Positions 16,405 through 25,806 of a stretch of DNA of 64,000 nt are shown piece after piece (within the stretch, counting starts at the first letter, position 1; each line of letters opens with the position of its first letter). The position numbers and the translations under genes were made by a program. The notes beneath the pieces were generated by a model that was not told where the DNA came from, searched no databases, and saw nothing but the letters and a program-made list of their open reading frames with translations. Source of the DNA: Calidithermus roseus. Its GTDB lineage: Bacteria; Deinococcota; Deinococci; Deinococcales; Thermaceae. The DNA is taken from NCBI RefSeq assembly GCF_003574095.1, contig NZ_QWLA01000007.1, forward strand, positions 1-64,000, given 5' to 3'.

Positions 16405-18662
16405 TCCATCGCGAGGGGCACCTTGCGCGACTTGGCCTGGTACATGCGTTCATCGGCCAGGTGCAGCAGGGCTTCAGCGTCCTGAGCCTCTTTGGGAAAA
16501 CAGGCCGCGCCGATGTTGACGCCCAGCCTCATCCCCCCGATCTCCAGCGCGCCGATGGCGCGGTGGTAGCGGGTAGCCGCCGCAATGGCCCCCTCGAGGT
16601 CGGCGTGGGGCAAGATGGCGGCGAACTCGTCGCCGCCCCAGCGGTAGAGGCTGTCGCCGTTGCGCCGCTGCTTTTTGAGGGTGCTGGCCACCGCCTGCAA
16701 AGCCTGGTCTCCCTGCTTGTGGCCCAGCCGGTCGTTGATGGCTTTGAAGCCCGAGAGGTCCATCACCAGCAAGGACAGGGGGTAGGCGTAACGCCGGGCG
16801 CGCTCGAGTTCCTCGGCCAGGCGAAGGTCGAAGGCCCGGCGGTTGGACAGGCCGGTGAGCACGTCGGTAAGGGCGGCTTCCTCGAGACGCTGGCGGTAGC
16901 GCAGGTCGTGCAGGAGCGTGGCCACCACCGGGGCGAAAAGCTGAGCGGCATGCAAGGAATCGTGATCGAAGGCCGAGGGGTCGTGCAGGTTGTCGAGGTT
17001 GAGCAAAGCCAACACCTCCTCAGCGTAGCGAATGGGCAGGTGGAGGTTGGCTTTGATCTCCTCCAGGCGCGCTTGCTCCTTCTTGTCCTCCGGCAAGCCC
17101 GTCTCGAGGCTGGCCTCGGTGAGGGCGCTGGAGCGAATGCGAGGGAGGCCCCGCTGCCAGCCTGCCGGGTCGTCGTGCCAGGCCCGCTGCTGCTCCAGGC
17201 TGAAACGAACCCCGCGAAGGCCTTCGAGGTCGTAGCCTTGCGTGGCTCGAAACTCAAAAGCCCCATCCTTCCACACCAACAGGCTTCCGGCCTCGGCTCC
17301 GGGCACCATGGCCACCGCGGTCTGGAGAATTTGCCCATAGGCCGCCTCGGGGGAGAGCTCCAGCACCGACTGCTGCAAGCTCAGAAGGGTTTTGATGCGC
17401 TGGCGCTCGAGCACGCCCTCCAGGGCCAGCCCCACCACCCGGCAAGCCCGCGCCAGCATCTCCTTTTCGCTTTGCCGCCAGCGACGCCGCCGGCGGGTCT
17501 GGAAGCCCAGAAGGAAGCGCACCCGCTGGGCTCCGGGCAGGGCGACGGGGTGCAGCAGCAGGGCCTGGACTCCCGAGGCCTTGAGCACGGGCAGGGCCCG
17601 TGCCTCGGAGGCGTAGTGGTCACTGAAGAGGGGCTGCCCTGTGCGCAGAACCTCCCAGGCCAGGCCCTGGCCAAAGGGGATGCCCTCCTCGAGCAGTGCC
17701 CTCTCCTGGGGAGCCAGGTCACCCCAAAAAGCCAGTGCCCGCAGCCGGCTGCCGTCTTGCTGCACCAGGGATCCGCCATCGAGCTCGAACACCTGCCCCA
17801 GCAAGGCCAGGGCTCGCTCGCCCAGCCCGGCCAGATCCTGAGCGGAGTACACCGCGCGGTTGAGCTCCGCCAGCAAAGCCAGCGTGCTGCGCTCGGAGAG
17901 GTGATCGAGGTGGCGGCTCACCCCCTGGGCAAAGTGCATGAGGGCTTGCCGGCTCTCTTGGCCCAGGGGCTCGGGGTACTCGAGGTTGAGCACCCCTATG
18001 GCTTCGCCCTGCTCCAGCAGCGGCAACGCCAGTTCGCACAGGGGCCAGCTACCCGAGGCAGAGGCGGGCAGGTACCTCGGGTTGGAGCGCACATCGGACA
18101 GGTAGACGGGGCGCTTCTCCCCGAAGGCCTGCCCCACGATCCCGTCTCCGGCGATCACGTGGCAGTCCTGAGGGAAGCTCCGCGAGGCCGCGACCCGCCT
18201 GAACCCCCCGCCCTCTGCCTCTGGCTCCCACACGCTCACGTGGCCCTGGCCATACTCCTCCAGGATGGTCGGTAACGCCTCCAGCACGGCGCTGCGAGTG
18301 CTCAGGCCATAGAACTCCTTTTGCCCGCGCACCAGCAGGCTGATCAGGCGCGAGCTTCGCTTTCGCTCGGCGTAAGCGCGCCGCAGCCGAGCCCCGAACC
18401 AGGCCGCGAGCAAGCTGGAGATGCCATAGAGCGCAACCAGCTCGAGCAGGAAGCGACGGGCACCCAGCAGCGCATCCAGGAGGCTGGCCCCTGCAACCAA
18501 CGGCACGACCCAGCGGTAGCCCAGCACTGAGGTAAGGGTCGCCAGCGCGATCATCAGCCAGGCTTCGGGGAAAGCCAGGCGCAGGGCTCCCGTTTGCGCC
18601 AGCAGGTGCAGCCCGAGCCCCACAGCGGCGATCATCCAGGCACTTTTGCGCACCGAGCCCAT
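16401..18662 (-). CDS. Membrane GAF-domain diguanylate cyclase (GGDEF)
   Basis: A 753-residue protein. Four hydrophobic segments in the first 110 residues anchor it in the membrane, then come about three GAF-like sensor segments (for example TRSAVLEALPTILEEYGQGH and FAQGVSRHLDHL regions), and a C-terminal GGDEF domain starting DVLTGLSNRRAFDLRLAEEL. The active-site motif is RWGGDEFAAIL, with an RxxD inhibitory site (RNGD) five residues before it. It should make c-di-GMP in response to a ligand bound by the GAF domains. GAAGGAGCG lies before the ATG. It pairs functionally with the HD-GYP protein at 62.5 kb, though not genetically. Confidence 0.9.
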   Translation of the reverse strand: MGSVRKSAWMIAAVGLGLHLLAQTGALRLAFPEAWLMIALATLTSVLGYRWVVPLVAGASLLDALLGARRFLLELVALYGISSLLAAWFGARLRRAYAERKRSSRLISLLVRGQKEFYGLSTRSAVLEALPTILEEYGQGHVSVWEPEAEGGGFRRVAASRSFPQDCHVIAGDGIVGQAFGEKRPVYLSDVRSNPRYLPASASGSWPLCELALPLLEQGEAIGVLNLEYPEPLGQESRQALMHFAQGVSRHLDHLSERSTLALLAELNRAVYSAQDLAGLGERALALLGQVFELDGGSLVQQDGSRLRALAFWGDLAPQERALLEEGIPFGQGLAWEVLRTGQPLFSDHYASEARALPVLKASGVQALLLHPVALPGAQRVRFLLGFQTRRRRRWRQSEKEMLARACRVVGLALEGVLERQRIKTLLSLQQSVLELSPEAAYGQILQTAVAMVPGAEAGSLLVWKDGAFEFRATQGYDLEGLRGVRFSLEQQRAWHDDPAGWQRGLPRIRSSALTEASLETGLPEDKKEQARLEEIKANLHLPIRYAEEVLALLNLDNLHDPSAFDHDSLHAAQLFAPVVATLLHDLRYRQRLEEAALTDVLTGLSNRRAFDLRLAEELERARRYAYPLSLLVMDLSGFKAINDRLGHKQGDQALQAVASTLKKQRRNGDSLYRWGGDEFAAILPHADLEGAIAAATRYHRAIGALEIGGMRLGVNIGAACFPKEAQDAEALLHLADERMYQAKSRKVPLAMD

Positions 18663-18722
18663 AGCCGCTCCTTCACCTTCGCTAGAATATTAGCGCATTT
18701 GTGGAACTGCCGGACTGACTTC

Positions 18723-19754
18723 TTACCTTCCCCATCCGGCCATCCGGCCCACGCGCAGCATCGCCGTGGACTCACGCACTATCAGGCTTGTGCTGAGCAC
18801 AGGCGGCTCGTAGGGCTGGCCCGTGAGCATCATCAAGGCCGCTCTGGCCGCTTCGCGGCCTAGCTCGAGGGTCGGCTGGCGCACGGTGGTGAGGGGCGGG
18901 GTCATGTAGCTCGAGCCCGGCAAGTCGTCGAAGCCTACCAGTGAAATGTCCTCAGGCACGCGAATCCCCCGGCGGTACAGGGCCAGCATCACCCCCATGG
19001 CCATCTGATCGTTGGCGGCAAAGATCGCGCTGAATTGCACCCGCCGCGAAAGCAGGCTCTCCACGGCGAGAACCCCGGAGGTCTCCATGTAATCGCCCTC
19101 CACCACCAGCTCCGGATCGAAGGGGATTCCAGCGTCCTCCAGGGCCTTGCGGTAGCCCTCGAGGCGGCTCCTGGCGTCGGGGTGATGGGCTGGGCCGGCG
19201 ATGTGAACGATACGGGTGTGGCCGAGTTCGATGAGGTGGCGGGTTCCCCGGTAAGCCCCCTGGAGGTTGTCCACCAGCAAGGTGTTGCGCTCCAGGCCCT
19301 CGATGCGGCGGCCAAAGAGCACCAGCGGCATCTTCCTGGCCAGCCCCAGAAAGTATTCTTCGGGCGCCAGGCCGTCCAGCACGATCAGGGCGTCGATCTG
19401 CCGCGCGCTGAGCACCCGCAGCGCTTCCATCTCCTGCTCGACCTGCCAGTGCCCGGTGGAGAACACCGGGTGGTAGAGCGTGCCCTCGAGACCCTGCTCG
19501 ATTCCTTTGATGATCTCGCCATAGAAGGGGCTCGAGATCTCCTGCACCATCACCCCGATGGTCAGGGATTTGCCCTGGGCCAATCCCTTGGCCATGAGGT
19601 TGGGCTGATAACCCAAACGGTCTATGGCCTCCAATACCGCCTTGAGCTTGCCCGGACGCACCCTGGCGCTGCCGTTGATCACCCGCGACACCGTGCTGGG
19701 CGAAACCCCTGCCTCACGGGCGACGTCCTCCAGGGTGTAGCTAGCGCGTGCCAT
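18723..19754 (-). CDS. LacI-family transcriptional regulator
   Basis: A 343-residue protein with the LacI helix-turn-helix at the start (YTLEDVAREAGVSPSTVSRV, then INGSARVRPGKLKAVLEAID) and hinge RLGYQPNLMAKGLAQGKS, followed by a periplasmic-binding-protein-like sensor domain (IGVMVQEISSPFYGEIIKGI, FGRRIEGLERN, FAANDQMAMGVM, GFDDLPGSSYMTPPLTTVRQP). No sugar transport or catabolic gene adjoins it, so its targets lie elsewhere or have been lost. The family is usually cytosolic and sugar-responsive. Confidence 0.92.
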   Translation of the reverse strand: MARASYTLEDVAREAGVSPSTVSRVINGSARVRPGKLKAVLEAIDRLGYQPNLMAKGLAQGKSLTIGVMVQEISSPFYGEIIKGIEQGLEGTLYHPVFSTGHWQVEQEMEALRVLSARQIDALIVLDGLAPEEYFLGLARKMPLVLFGRRIEGLERNTLLVDNLQGAYRGTRHLIELGHTRIVHIAGPAHHPDARSRLEGYRKALEDAGIPFDPELVVEGDYMETSGVLAVESLLSRRVQFSAIFAANDQMAMGVMLALYRRGIRVPEDISLVGFDDLPGSSYMTPPLTTVRQPTLELGREAARAALMMLTGQPYEPPVLSTSLIVRESTAMLRVGRMAGWGR

Positions 19755-20004
19755 AGCTTCAGGGGATTTATTCCCTCCCCCGATTATTGTATGGGCCCAC
19801 CCCGCGCTCGAGTGAGGTATGTTGCTTAGGCTTTTAGTACGACCCTCGAATAAAAGCCTGTTTCTACGGCCCTGAATGGGCCCGGCGGCTCGGAAGCAGG
19901 TAGAATCCGGAACTCGATATAGAATGAGCGAAGCCAGCCATCATTTGCAGCGATGCGCTCTCCATTTGTGACTTCCTCATAGCCGGCTAGAAGGGGGTTC
20001 GGAT
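19755..20004. other. Non-coding gap with a hairpin
   Basis: This 250-nt gap separates the divergent LacI gene and the lipoprotein gene. It holds an inverted repeat AGGCTTTTA/TAAAAGCCT (19828-19836 and 19851-19859), terminator-like in shape, and TATAGAAT near 19917-19924 that could be a -10 box for the lipoprotein gene. I see no tRNA, ORF or repeat of note. Confidence 0.4.
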
Positions 20005-21858
20005 ATGAGATTCCCGAAAAATCTCCCGTTCGTACTGGTGCTGGTATTGGCTCTCATCGGCTGCGCCACCCCTCCGGTCAACCCGGACCAATTGCCCATT
20101 TACGAGGTCACTCCAGGGGGTGGGGGCATCCCGAGCGATGCTGCCCAGCAGATCGCCAACGTGCTGGGCCTGCCCAATAACCCCAGGCAGACCGACGGGG
20201 CTCTTCGTTTCGTTGACGAAGACAACTTCTTCAAAGTGCCCACCAAGCCGGCCTCCGGCGGCAGTGCAGGCGAGGACGGCACCGCCGGAACAGCTGGGGA
20301 AGGCTTCGATTTCGACGCGATCCAGAAGCTGCCGGTAATGGATACCGGCCAGGCGCTGAGCAAGGTGCAAGGGGCCTTCAGCGCGATCTCCAACTATCTC
20401 ACCGGGGCCAGTTCCTCAGCAGACCACGCCACCTTTGAAGCGGTGGATGCCACCGGCAACCTTCAGGCCAACGCCAGGCTGGACACTCGAGTGAGCTACA
20501 GCTTCAAGCTCGAGGGTTTACCCCTGCTGGGCCCTGGAGCCAAAGCCCAGGTGATCTTCAACGCAGAAGGCAAGACGACCTCCCTGAACGTAGCCGCCCG
20601 AGCCCTCAGAAAAGGGCCAAGCACGAGCCTCATCTCCCCAAGCGAAGCCGACAGGCGAGCGGCTGAGATTTACCGGGCGAAGAACCCCGATATCACCGCG
20701 CTGGCCCTGGAAAATCTGGGGTTGGCGTACTACGCCCCCCCACTGGCGCAAAGCAGCGTCCAGGCCCTTTACCCCCACTACATCTACGGGGGCACGGTAA
20801 CGATCGGCAATCAGCAGGTGAACCTGTTGCAGATCCTCGTGCCCGCCATCTCCAACGCGCCCAAGGTCAGCCTGACGGTGAACGCCGATGGAGCTACGGT
20901 AGTGGGCCAGGCCAGCGTGAGCGGAGGCACCCCACCCTACAGCTACCGCTGGACCTCCTCCACCACGGACCTCGACCTCGTTACCCAGGGCGAGTATGGC
21001 CCCGAGATCACCTACCGCGTGGTGAGCCGCGAGAAGATCTCCAGCCTCATGGAGAAGCTCACCGTCGAGGTAACCGACGCCAACGGCCTCGTGGTCATGG
21101 CCAGCAAGACCGTGCAGGTCACTCCGGCACTCACGGGTGAGGTGCTGCCGCAGGTAGGCGGCGTGGTGGACGTGGGCATCGAGCGCGCGGTCTCCGACCT
21201 GGGAGCGGCTAACCAAAGCGGTTTCCGCAACCGCATCCTCTCCGAAGGCGGCATCACCTTGCGCTTCAACTGGAGCGGCACCGCCGCCTGGGAAAAGGAC
21301 TTCCTCAACCCCCCGACGGGCCTGGACACCACCTACGTGGACAACGTGGACCTGACCTTCTACATCGGCCACGGCTGGGGCGGGGGCTTCACCTTCGAAG
21401 ACACCACCCACAACGACAGCTCACTTACCTACACCGACGCCAGCGGCCAGTGGGGGGATGGCGACCTCGAGTGGCTGGCCCTGTTGTCGTGCCAGGTGCT
21501 CAAGGATACCCACGACGGCAAGAAGTGGTGGCAGCGCTGGGGGCCCGCCTTCAACGGCTTGCACCTGCTGCTGGGCTTCGAGACCAACGCCTACGACTGG
21601 CCCAACTTCGGTGGACGCTTCGCCGATTACATGCTGGGCCGGAACTTCGGCTTCACCACCATCACCCTGCCCGTCCGGGCAGCCTGGATTCAAGCGGCTG
21701 CCGAGGAGCAGCCGGGCAGCGTGGTCACGGTCGTCATGGGGGTGTATGGCCCCGGCGGCCTCACCAGCTACAACGACTTCTTCCACGGCCAGGGCGCGGT
21801 AAGCCCCGACCTGAGGGGCAGCGACATCCACGGCTGGTGGCGGGTGCGGGTGCCCTGA
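20005..21858 (+). CDS. Lipoprotein with Ig/PKD-like domain and DUF6345-like, possibly caspase-fold, C-terminus
   Basis: A 617-residue protein. The N-terminus is a lipoprotein signal with lipobox ALIGC (Cys20). Residues about 45-280 are of unknown fold; about 285-375 look like an Ig/PKD domain (SVSGGTPPYSYRWTS, LTVEVTDANGLVVMASKTVQV). The last 240 residues contain FYIGHGWGGGFTF and, after an Asp-rich stretch, WLALLSCQVLKD and LLGFETNAYDWPNFGGRFADYML. The His-Gly and Ser-Cys motifs at strand ends are arranged like the His/Cys dyad of caspase-clan (gingipain, C25, CHAT) peptidases. The DUF6345 label is from memory. A strong hairpin follows the gene. Confidence 0.65.
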   Translation: MRFPKNLPFVLVLVLALIGCATPPVNPDQLPIYEVTPGGGGIPSDAAQQIANVLGLPNNPRQTDGALRFVDEDNFFKVPTKPASGGSAGEDGTAGTAGEGFDFDAIQKLPVMDTGQALSKVQGAFSAISNYLTGASSSADHATFEAVDATGNLQANARLDTRVSYSFKLEGLPLLGPGAKAQVIFNAEGKTTSLNVAARALRKGPSTSLISPSEADRRAAEIYRAKNPDITALALENLGLAYYAPPLAQSSVQALYPHYIYGGTVTIGNQQVNLLQILVPAISNAPKVSLTVNADGATVVGQASVSGGTPPYSYRWTSSTTDLDLVTQGEYGPEITYRVVSREKISSLMEKLTVEVTDANGLVVMASKTVQVTPALTGEVLPQVGGVVDVGIERAVSDLGAANQSGFRNRILSEGGITLRFNWSGTAAWEKDFLNPPTGLDTTYVDNVDLTFYIGHGWGGGFTFEDTTHNDSSLTYTDASGQWGDGDLEWLALLSCQVLKDTHDGKKWWQRWGPAFNGLHLLLGFETNAYDWPNFGGRFADYMLGRNFGFTTITLPVRAAWIQAAAEEQPGSVVTVVMGVYGPGGLTSYNDFFHGQGAVSPDLRGSDIHGWWRVRVP

Positions 21859-21874
21859 AGCAGCCGGATTCAAA

Positions 21875-21910
21875 AGCGAGAACCGGGGACATCAGACCCC
21901 GGTTCTCGCT
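21875..21910 (+). terminator. Hairpin terminator after the lipoprotein gene
   Basis: A 14-bp perfect stem (21875-21888 with 21897-21910; AGCGAGAACCGGGG on the left arm) with an 8-nt loop. It starts 17 nt after the stop codon. The downstream T-run is weak. Confidence 0.6.
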
Positions 21911-21920
21911 GTCTCGAGCG

Positions 21921-21946
21921 TGATGGGCGCTGAGGGACTCGAACCC
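21921..21946 (-). repeat. Copy of the tRNA-Val(UAC) 3' end, candidate att site
   Basis: Bases 21924-21946 repeat exactly the 23 nt that encode the T-arm and 3' acceptor strand of tRNA-Val(UAC) at 27113-27135, in the same orientation; with the CCA positions the match is 25 of 26. No 5' half of a tRNA is present beside it. Such a lone 3' end is what tRNA-targeted integration leaves at the far end of an island. Confidence 0.6.
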
Positions 21947-22091
21947 TTGGCTGGTGTGGAATTGCTTCACTGGAAGCACCCGGCCATAGACAAAAAGCTG
22001 CCCGGTTCCCCTGTGCCGCTAAAGCAATTAGCCTCGTAAAAGATCGAACAAAACCTGCTCAGATGAGCCTTAATATTCTATGCAACTTTTG

Positions 22092-22120
22092 TTGCGCAAT
22101 ATGCAAAGTCATGCTAGTGT
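22092..22120 (+). promoter_or_regulatory. Promoter of the amino-acid transporter/ureohydrolase operon
   Basis: TTGCGC at 22092-22097 and TAGTGT at 22115-22120 are 17 nt apart. The -35 box lies in the palindrome TTGCGCAA, with flanking CTTTTG and CAAAG arms, a likely operator for the operon's own XRE regulator. GAAGGAGG precedes the ATG at 22153. Confidence 0.5.
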
Positions 22121-22152
22121 AGGGCCACTCGCTTTAGCGAGAAGGAGGCCAT

Positions 22153-22893
22153 ATGCGCAAGTTGGGGATGGCGGTTTTGTTGGTTTTGCTGGCTCTGCCT
22201 GGAGCTTTGGCCCAGAGCTGTCTGGCGGAGGTGAAGGCTCGAGGCCTGAACGTGGGCACCAGCCCCGACTACCCCCCCTTCGAGTTCCTGGATAGCGCCA
22301 ACAAGATCGTCGGTTTCGACATCGACCTGGTGAACCTGCTGGCTAGGGAACTGGGGATCAAGGTCAATTGGGTTACCCAAAGCTTCGACGGGCTCATCCC
22401 GGCCCTGCTGGCCAAGAAAATCGACGTGGTGGCGGCAGGCCTGACCATCACCGAAGAGCGCAAGAAGTCGGTGGACTTCTCCCGTCCCTACATCTCTGGG
22501 CCTAACGTGATCATCACCCGCAAGGACACCCCTGGCATCCGCAAGCTCGAAGACCTCGCAGGCAAGCGGGTGGCGGTACAGATCGGCAGTGCCCAGGAGA
22601 AGATCGCCCAGGGGGTAAAGGGGGCCATCGTCAAGTCCTACAACCTCTACACCGAAGCCGCCCTGGCCGTGCAGACCCGTCAGGCCGACGCCCTCATCGT
22701 GCACCGCTCGGTGGGCCGGGCCTTCATCCAGCAGTACCCCGACTTGCAGGTGGTGGCCGAGTTGAATTCGGTGGATACCGGGCTGGCCTTCCGCAAGGAG
22801 TGTGTCGACTTGCGCCAGGCAGTAGACGTGGCCATGGAGAAGCTCGAGCGCAGCGGCAAACTCGAGGAGCTCGTCGCCCGCTGGTTCAAATAA
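22153..22893 (+). CDS. Amino-acid ABC transporter substrate-binding protein (family 3)
   Basis: A 246-residue exported protein: signal peptide MRKLGMAVLLVLLALPGALAQ, then LNVGTSPDYPPFEFLDSANK, IVGFDIDLVNLLARELG, KKIDVVAAGLTITEERKKSVDFSRPY and GKRVAVQIGS, the fold of polar and basic amino-acid binding proteins. Asp in FDIDL and Arg in the R-K-x-S-V-D-F region are typical carboxylate and amino contacts. It is first in an operon with the permease, a regulator, a ureohydrolase and the ATPase, so the ligand is probably arginine, agmatine or another guanidino compound; that is inference from context. Confidence 0.9.
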   Translation: MRKLGMAVLLVLLALPGALAQSCLAEVKARGLNVGTSPDYPPFEFLDSANKIVGFDIDLVNLLARELGIKVNWVTQSFDGLIPALLAKKIDVVAAGLTITEERKKSVDFSRPYISGPNVIITRKDTPGIRKLEDLAGKRVAVQIGSAQEKIAQGVKGAIVKSYNLYTEAALAVQTRQADALIVHRSVGRAFIQQYPDLQVVAELNSVDTGLAFRKECVDLRQAVDVAMEKLERSGKLEELVARWFK

Positions 22894-22896
22894 TCC

Positions 22897-23550
22897 ATGG
22901 ACTTCGGGCTCGTTCGCGACAACCTGCCCTTCTTGCTACAGGGGGCCTGGATCACCGTAGAGGTCACGGCGCTTTCCCTTCTCTTTGGCATCCTCCTGGG
23001 AACGCTGGTGACCCTGGCTCGGATGTCCCCTTTGCGCTGGCTTTCCGCCCTTACCCTCGGTTATATCGAGTTGCTGCGGGGCACGCCCTTGCTGGTGCAG
23101 ATCTTCTTAATCTTCTTCGGGCTGCCCCAACTCATCCAGCAGCAAATCAACGAGTTCGCCGCCGGGGTACTGGCCTTCAGCATCAACTCCAGCGCCTACG
23201 TGGCCGAGATTTTGCGTTCGGGCATCCAGAGCATCCCCAAAGGCCAGCGCGAAGCCGCCCTATCTTTGGGCCTGAGCCCCAGCCAGACTCTGCGCTACGT
23301 GATCTTGCCCCAGGCCTTCACGCGGGTGATCCCACCGCTGGTCAACGAGGGCATCAGCCTGCTGAAGAACTCCTCGCTGCTCTCGGCCATCGCGGTAGTG
23401 GAACTCACCCGCGCCGGGCAGTTGGTGGCCAGCCGCACCTTCAAACCCTTTGAGATGTATCTGGCAGTCTCCCTGCTGTACCTAGGGATGACCCTGCTGC
23501 TGTCATGGGTTTCGCGCGGGCTCGAGCGCCGCTGGAACATCCCTCACTGA
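22897..23550 (+). CDS. Amino-acid ABC transporter permease
   Basis: A 217-residue HisM/GlnP-type inner-membrane protein with about five helices. The motif GYIELLRGTPLLVQIFLIFF and the ATPase-contacting EAA loop REAALSLGLSPSQTLRYVILPQA are both present. It begins 3 bp after the binding-protein stop, and its own stop overlaps the next start (ATGA). Only one permease gene is present, so it presumably forms a homodimer. Confidence 0.93.
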   Translation: MDFGLVRDNLPFLLQGAWITVEVTALSLLFGILLGTLVTLARMSPLRWLSALTLGYIELLRGTPLLVQIFLIFFGLPQLIQQQINEFAAGVLAFSINSSAYVAEILRSGIQSIPKGQREAALSLGLSPSQTLRYVILPQAFTRVIPPLVNEGISLLKNSSLLSAIAVVELTRAGQLVASRTFKPFEMYLAVSLLYLGMTLLLSWVSRGLERRWNIPH

Positions 23551-24110
23551 TGAACCGTGCCTCTTCCCCCACCGAGACGGGCATTGGGGCCCGGCTGCGC
23601 CACATCCGCAAGGCCCAGGGCCTCACCTTAGAGCAACTCGCAAAGCGCAGCGGCCTGGACAAATCCTTCCTGAGCCGCCTCGAGCGCGAGGCGGCGGCAG
23701 CGAGCGTGGCCTCACTGCTCAAGGTCTGCGCGGCCTTGGGTATCCAGCCCGGCGTCCTCTTCGAAGCCCCCAAGACCCGCCTGGTGCGCAAGGATGAGGC
23801 CGTGGCTGCCCACTTCGGCGGGGTGGGAGTGCAAGACCACATCCTCTCGCGGGGGCTGGACGGTGAGGTCATGGTGCTGCGCACCGAGATCGCCCCCGGT
23901 GGGCACGGAGGCGAAGAGCCTTACCGCTTTCCTGCCAACACCGACTTCATCACCGTGCTGAAAGGCCAGCTCACGGTGTGGGTGGCGGAGGAGGAGTACC
24001 GGCTGGGGCCGGGCGACAGCCTGACCTTCTCGGGGCGCGATCCCCACACCTGGCGCAACCCCGGCCCCACGCCCACGGTGGTGATCTGGGTCCTGTGTCC
24101 TGCTCCTTAG
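23550..24110 (+). CDS. XRE-cupin transcriptional regulator
   Basis: A 186-residue protein starting at the ATG that overlaps the permease stop. Residues 12-70 are an XRE helix-turn-helix (GARLRHIRKAQGLTLEQLAK, SGLDKSFLSRLEREAAAASV); residues about 110-180 are a cupin barrel (GGHGGEEPYRFPANTDFITVLKGQ, LGPGDSLTFSGRDPHTWRNPG). This PuuR/SutR-like form usually represses transport and catabolism of a small nitrogen compound and is released by the ligand. Lying inside the operon, it probably controls it through the palindrome at the operon promoter. Confidence 0.9.
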   Translation: MNRASSPTETGIGARLRHIRKAQGLTLEQLAKRSGLDKSFLSRLEREAAAASVASLLKVCAALGIQPGVLFEAPKTRLVRKDEAVAAHFGGVGVQDHILSRGLDGEVMVLRTEIAPGGHGGEEPYRFPANTDFITVLKGQLTVWVAEEEYRLGPGDSLTFSGRDPHTWRNPGPTPTVVIWVLCPAP

Positions 24111-24124
24111 AACGAGGTTTCTCC

Positions 24125-25069
24125 ATGAAGCATCAACCCGCAAGCTCGCTCGAGTCCCCCCGCTTCGCTGGGGTACGCACCTTCATGCGCCTCCCCCACC
24201 TGCGCACGTTGGAGGAGGTGGACTTCGTGGTGCTGGGCATTCCCTTCGACGACGCCACTACCCACCGCCCCGGAGCCCGCTTCGGTCCGGAGAGCATCCG
24301 ACGCACCTCCATCATGCTGCGACCTTGGAACCCCTATTGGGACGTGAAGATCTTCGATTACCTCTCGGGGGTGGACTACGGGGACGTGCCGGTGGTTCCC
24401 GGCTACCTCGAGGACACCTACACCCGTATCCAAGCCGAGTTCGAGCGCATTGGCCGGGCCGGGGTGATCCCCCTGGCCATGGGGGGCGACCACTCGGTGA
24501 CGCTGGGGGAGTTGAGGGGGCTGGCCCAAGTCTATGGCCCCTTAGCCCTCGTGCACATCGATGCCCACCTCGACACCCTGGATCAGTACTTCGGGCGAAA
24601 GTACAACCACGGCACCCCCTTCCGCCGAGCAGTGGAGGAAGGGTTGGTAGACCCCGCCCACTCCATACAGGTGGGCATCCGCGGCTCCAACTACGGCCCC
24701 GAGGACTACGAGGGAAGCCGAGCGCTGGGCTACGAGCTGATCCCCATGTACGAGGTGCAGCGCATCGGCCTGGAGGAGACGCTCAAGCGCATTCACGAGC
24801 GCGTGGGGCAGCGAGCGTGCTTCATCAGCCTGGATATCGACGCGGTGGACCCGGCCTACGCTCCGGGGACCGGCACCCCCGAGGTGGAGGGTTTCACCTC
24901 CAGGGAGATTATGGCCCTGGTGCGGGGGCTAAAGGGACTGGAGTTCAAAGGAGCCGATGTGGTGGAGGTGCTCCCCGCCATTGACCCCGGCGAGATCACC
25001 CCCTACCTGGCCGCCAACCTGATCTACGAGTTCATCTCCCTGCTGGCCCTGCGTCACAAGGAGGGCTGA
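24125..25069 (+). CDS. Ureohydrolase of the agmatinase/arginase family
   Basis: A 314-residue cytosolic enzyme. All binuclear manganese motifs are present: GGDHSVT (His), HIDAHLDT (Asp, His, Asp) and [19 protein letters not shown] (two Asp). The N-terminus has the agmatinase-like [20 protein letters not shown]. The family includes agmatinase, guanidinobutyrase, guanidinopropionase, proclavaminate amidinohydrolase, formiminoglutamase and nickel guanidine hydrolase, and sequence alone does not decide between them. It is embedded in an amino-acid uptake operon beside an aminotransferase, which suggests catabolism of an imported guanidino compound with release of urea. GAGG precedes the ATG at 24125. 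Confidence 0.85.
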   Translation: MKHQPASSLESPRFAGVRTFMRLPHLRTLEEVDFVVLGIPFDDATTHRPGARFGPESIRRTSIMLRPWNPYWDVKIFDYLSGVDYGDVPVVPGYLEDTYTRIQAEFERIGRAGVIPLAMGGDHSVTLGELRGLAQVYGPLALVHIDAHLDTLDQYFGRKYNHGTPFRRAVEEGLVDPAHSIQVGIRGSNYGPEDYEGSRALGYELIPMYEVQRIGLEETLKRIHERVGQRACFISLDIDAVDPAYAPGTGTPEVEGFTSREIMALVRGLKGLEFKGADVVEVLPAIDPGEITPYLAANLIYEFISLLALRHKEG

Positions 25070-25803
25070 TGGAACCCATCATCCGCATCCGCGGCCTGGA
25101 GAAGTGGTTCGGTAAGCACCAAGTACTCAGGGGCATCCACCTGGAGGTGCTACCGGGAGAGAAGCTGGTCATCATCGGCCCCTCCGGGAGCGGCAAAAGC
25201 ACTTTGATCCGCTGCCTCAACGGCCTGGAGGAGTTCCAGCAGGGTGAGGTGGTGGTGGACGGGGTGTCTTTGAAGGAGGCCAAGAACCTCAGCACGGTGC
25301 GGCGTGAGGTGGGCATGGTCTTCCAGCAGTTCAACCTCTTCCCCCACATGAGCGTGTTGCAGAACGTGACCCTGGCTCCTCTGCGGGTACGGGGCCTGGG
25401 ACCGGAGGAAGCCAGGCGCAAGGCCCTGGCCCTGCTAGAGCGTGTGGGCATCGCCGACCAGGCCCACAAGTACCCGGCCCAGCTCTCCGGCGGGCAGCAG
25501 CAGCGCGTGGCCATCGCCAGGGCCTTGGCCATGGAGCCCAAGGTGATGCTCTTCGACGAGCCCACCAGCGCCCTCGACCCGGAGATGGTGGGCGAGGTGC
25601 TGGGGGTGATGCGCGACTTGGCCAAAAGCGGCATGACCATGCTGGTGGTAACCCACGAGATGGCCTTCGCCCGCGAGGTGGCCGACCGGGTGGTCTTCAT
25701 GGACCAGGGGGAAGTGGTGGAGGAAGGGCGGCCCGAAGAGGTCTTCACCTCGCCCCGCCAGGAGCGAACCCGGAGCTTTTTGCAGCGGCTGCTGCACCCT
25801 TGA
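25069..25803 (+). CDS. Amino-acid ABC transporter ATP-binding protein (GlnQ type)
   Basis: A 244-residue ATPase with Walker [11 protein letters not shown]-loop [12 protein letters not shown], signature LSGGQQQR, Walker [13 protein letters not shown] and the H-loop VVTHEM. The ATG overlaps the ureohydrolase stop. The polar amino-acid subfamily is shown by [19 protein letters not shown] and [13 protein letters not shown]. It powers the permease encoded two genes upstream. Confidence 0.95.
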   Translation: MEPIIRIRGLEKWFGKHQVLRGIHLEVLPGEKLVIIGPSGSGKSTLIRCLNGLEEFQQGEVVVDGVSLKEAKNLSTVRREVGMVFQQFNLFPHMSVLQNVTLAPLRVRGLGPEEARRKALALLERVGIADQAHKYPAQLSGGQQQRVAIARALAMEPKVMLFDEPTSALDPEMVGEVLGVMRDLAKSGMTMLVVTHEMAFAREVADRVVFMDQGEVVEEGRPEEVFTSPRQERTRSFLQRLLHP

Positions 25804-25806
25804 ACC

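Noticed and set aside
15954-18275. A 773-codon plus-strand frame from the lyase gene into the GGDEF gene
   Set aside because: Out of frame with the lyase and antisense to the GGDEF protein; low-complexity Gly/Ala/Arg/Pro text, no domain.
21921-21985. A second complete tRNA or a tmRNA at the 3'-end copy
   Set aside because: Only the T-arm and acceptor 3' strand are present; no 5' acceptor, D-arm or tmRNA reading frame was found on the upstream side.
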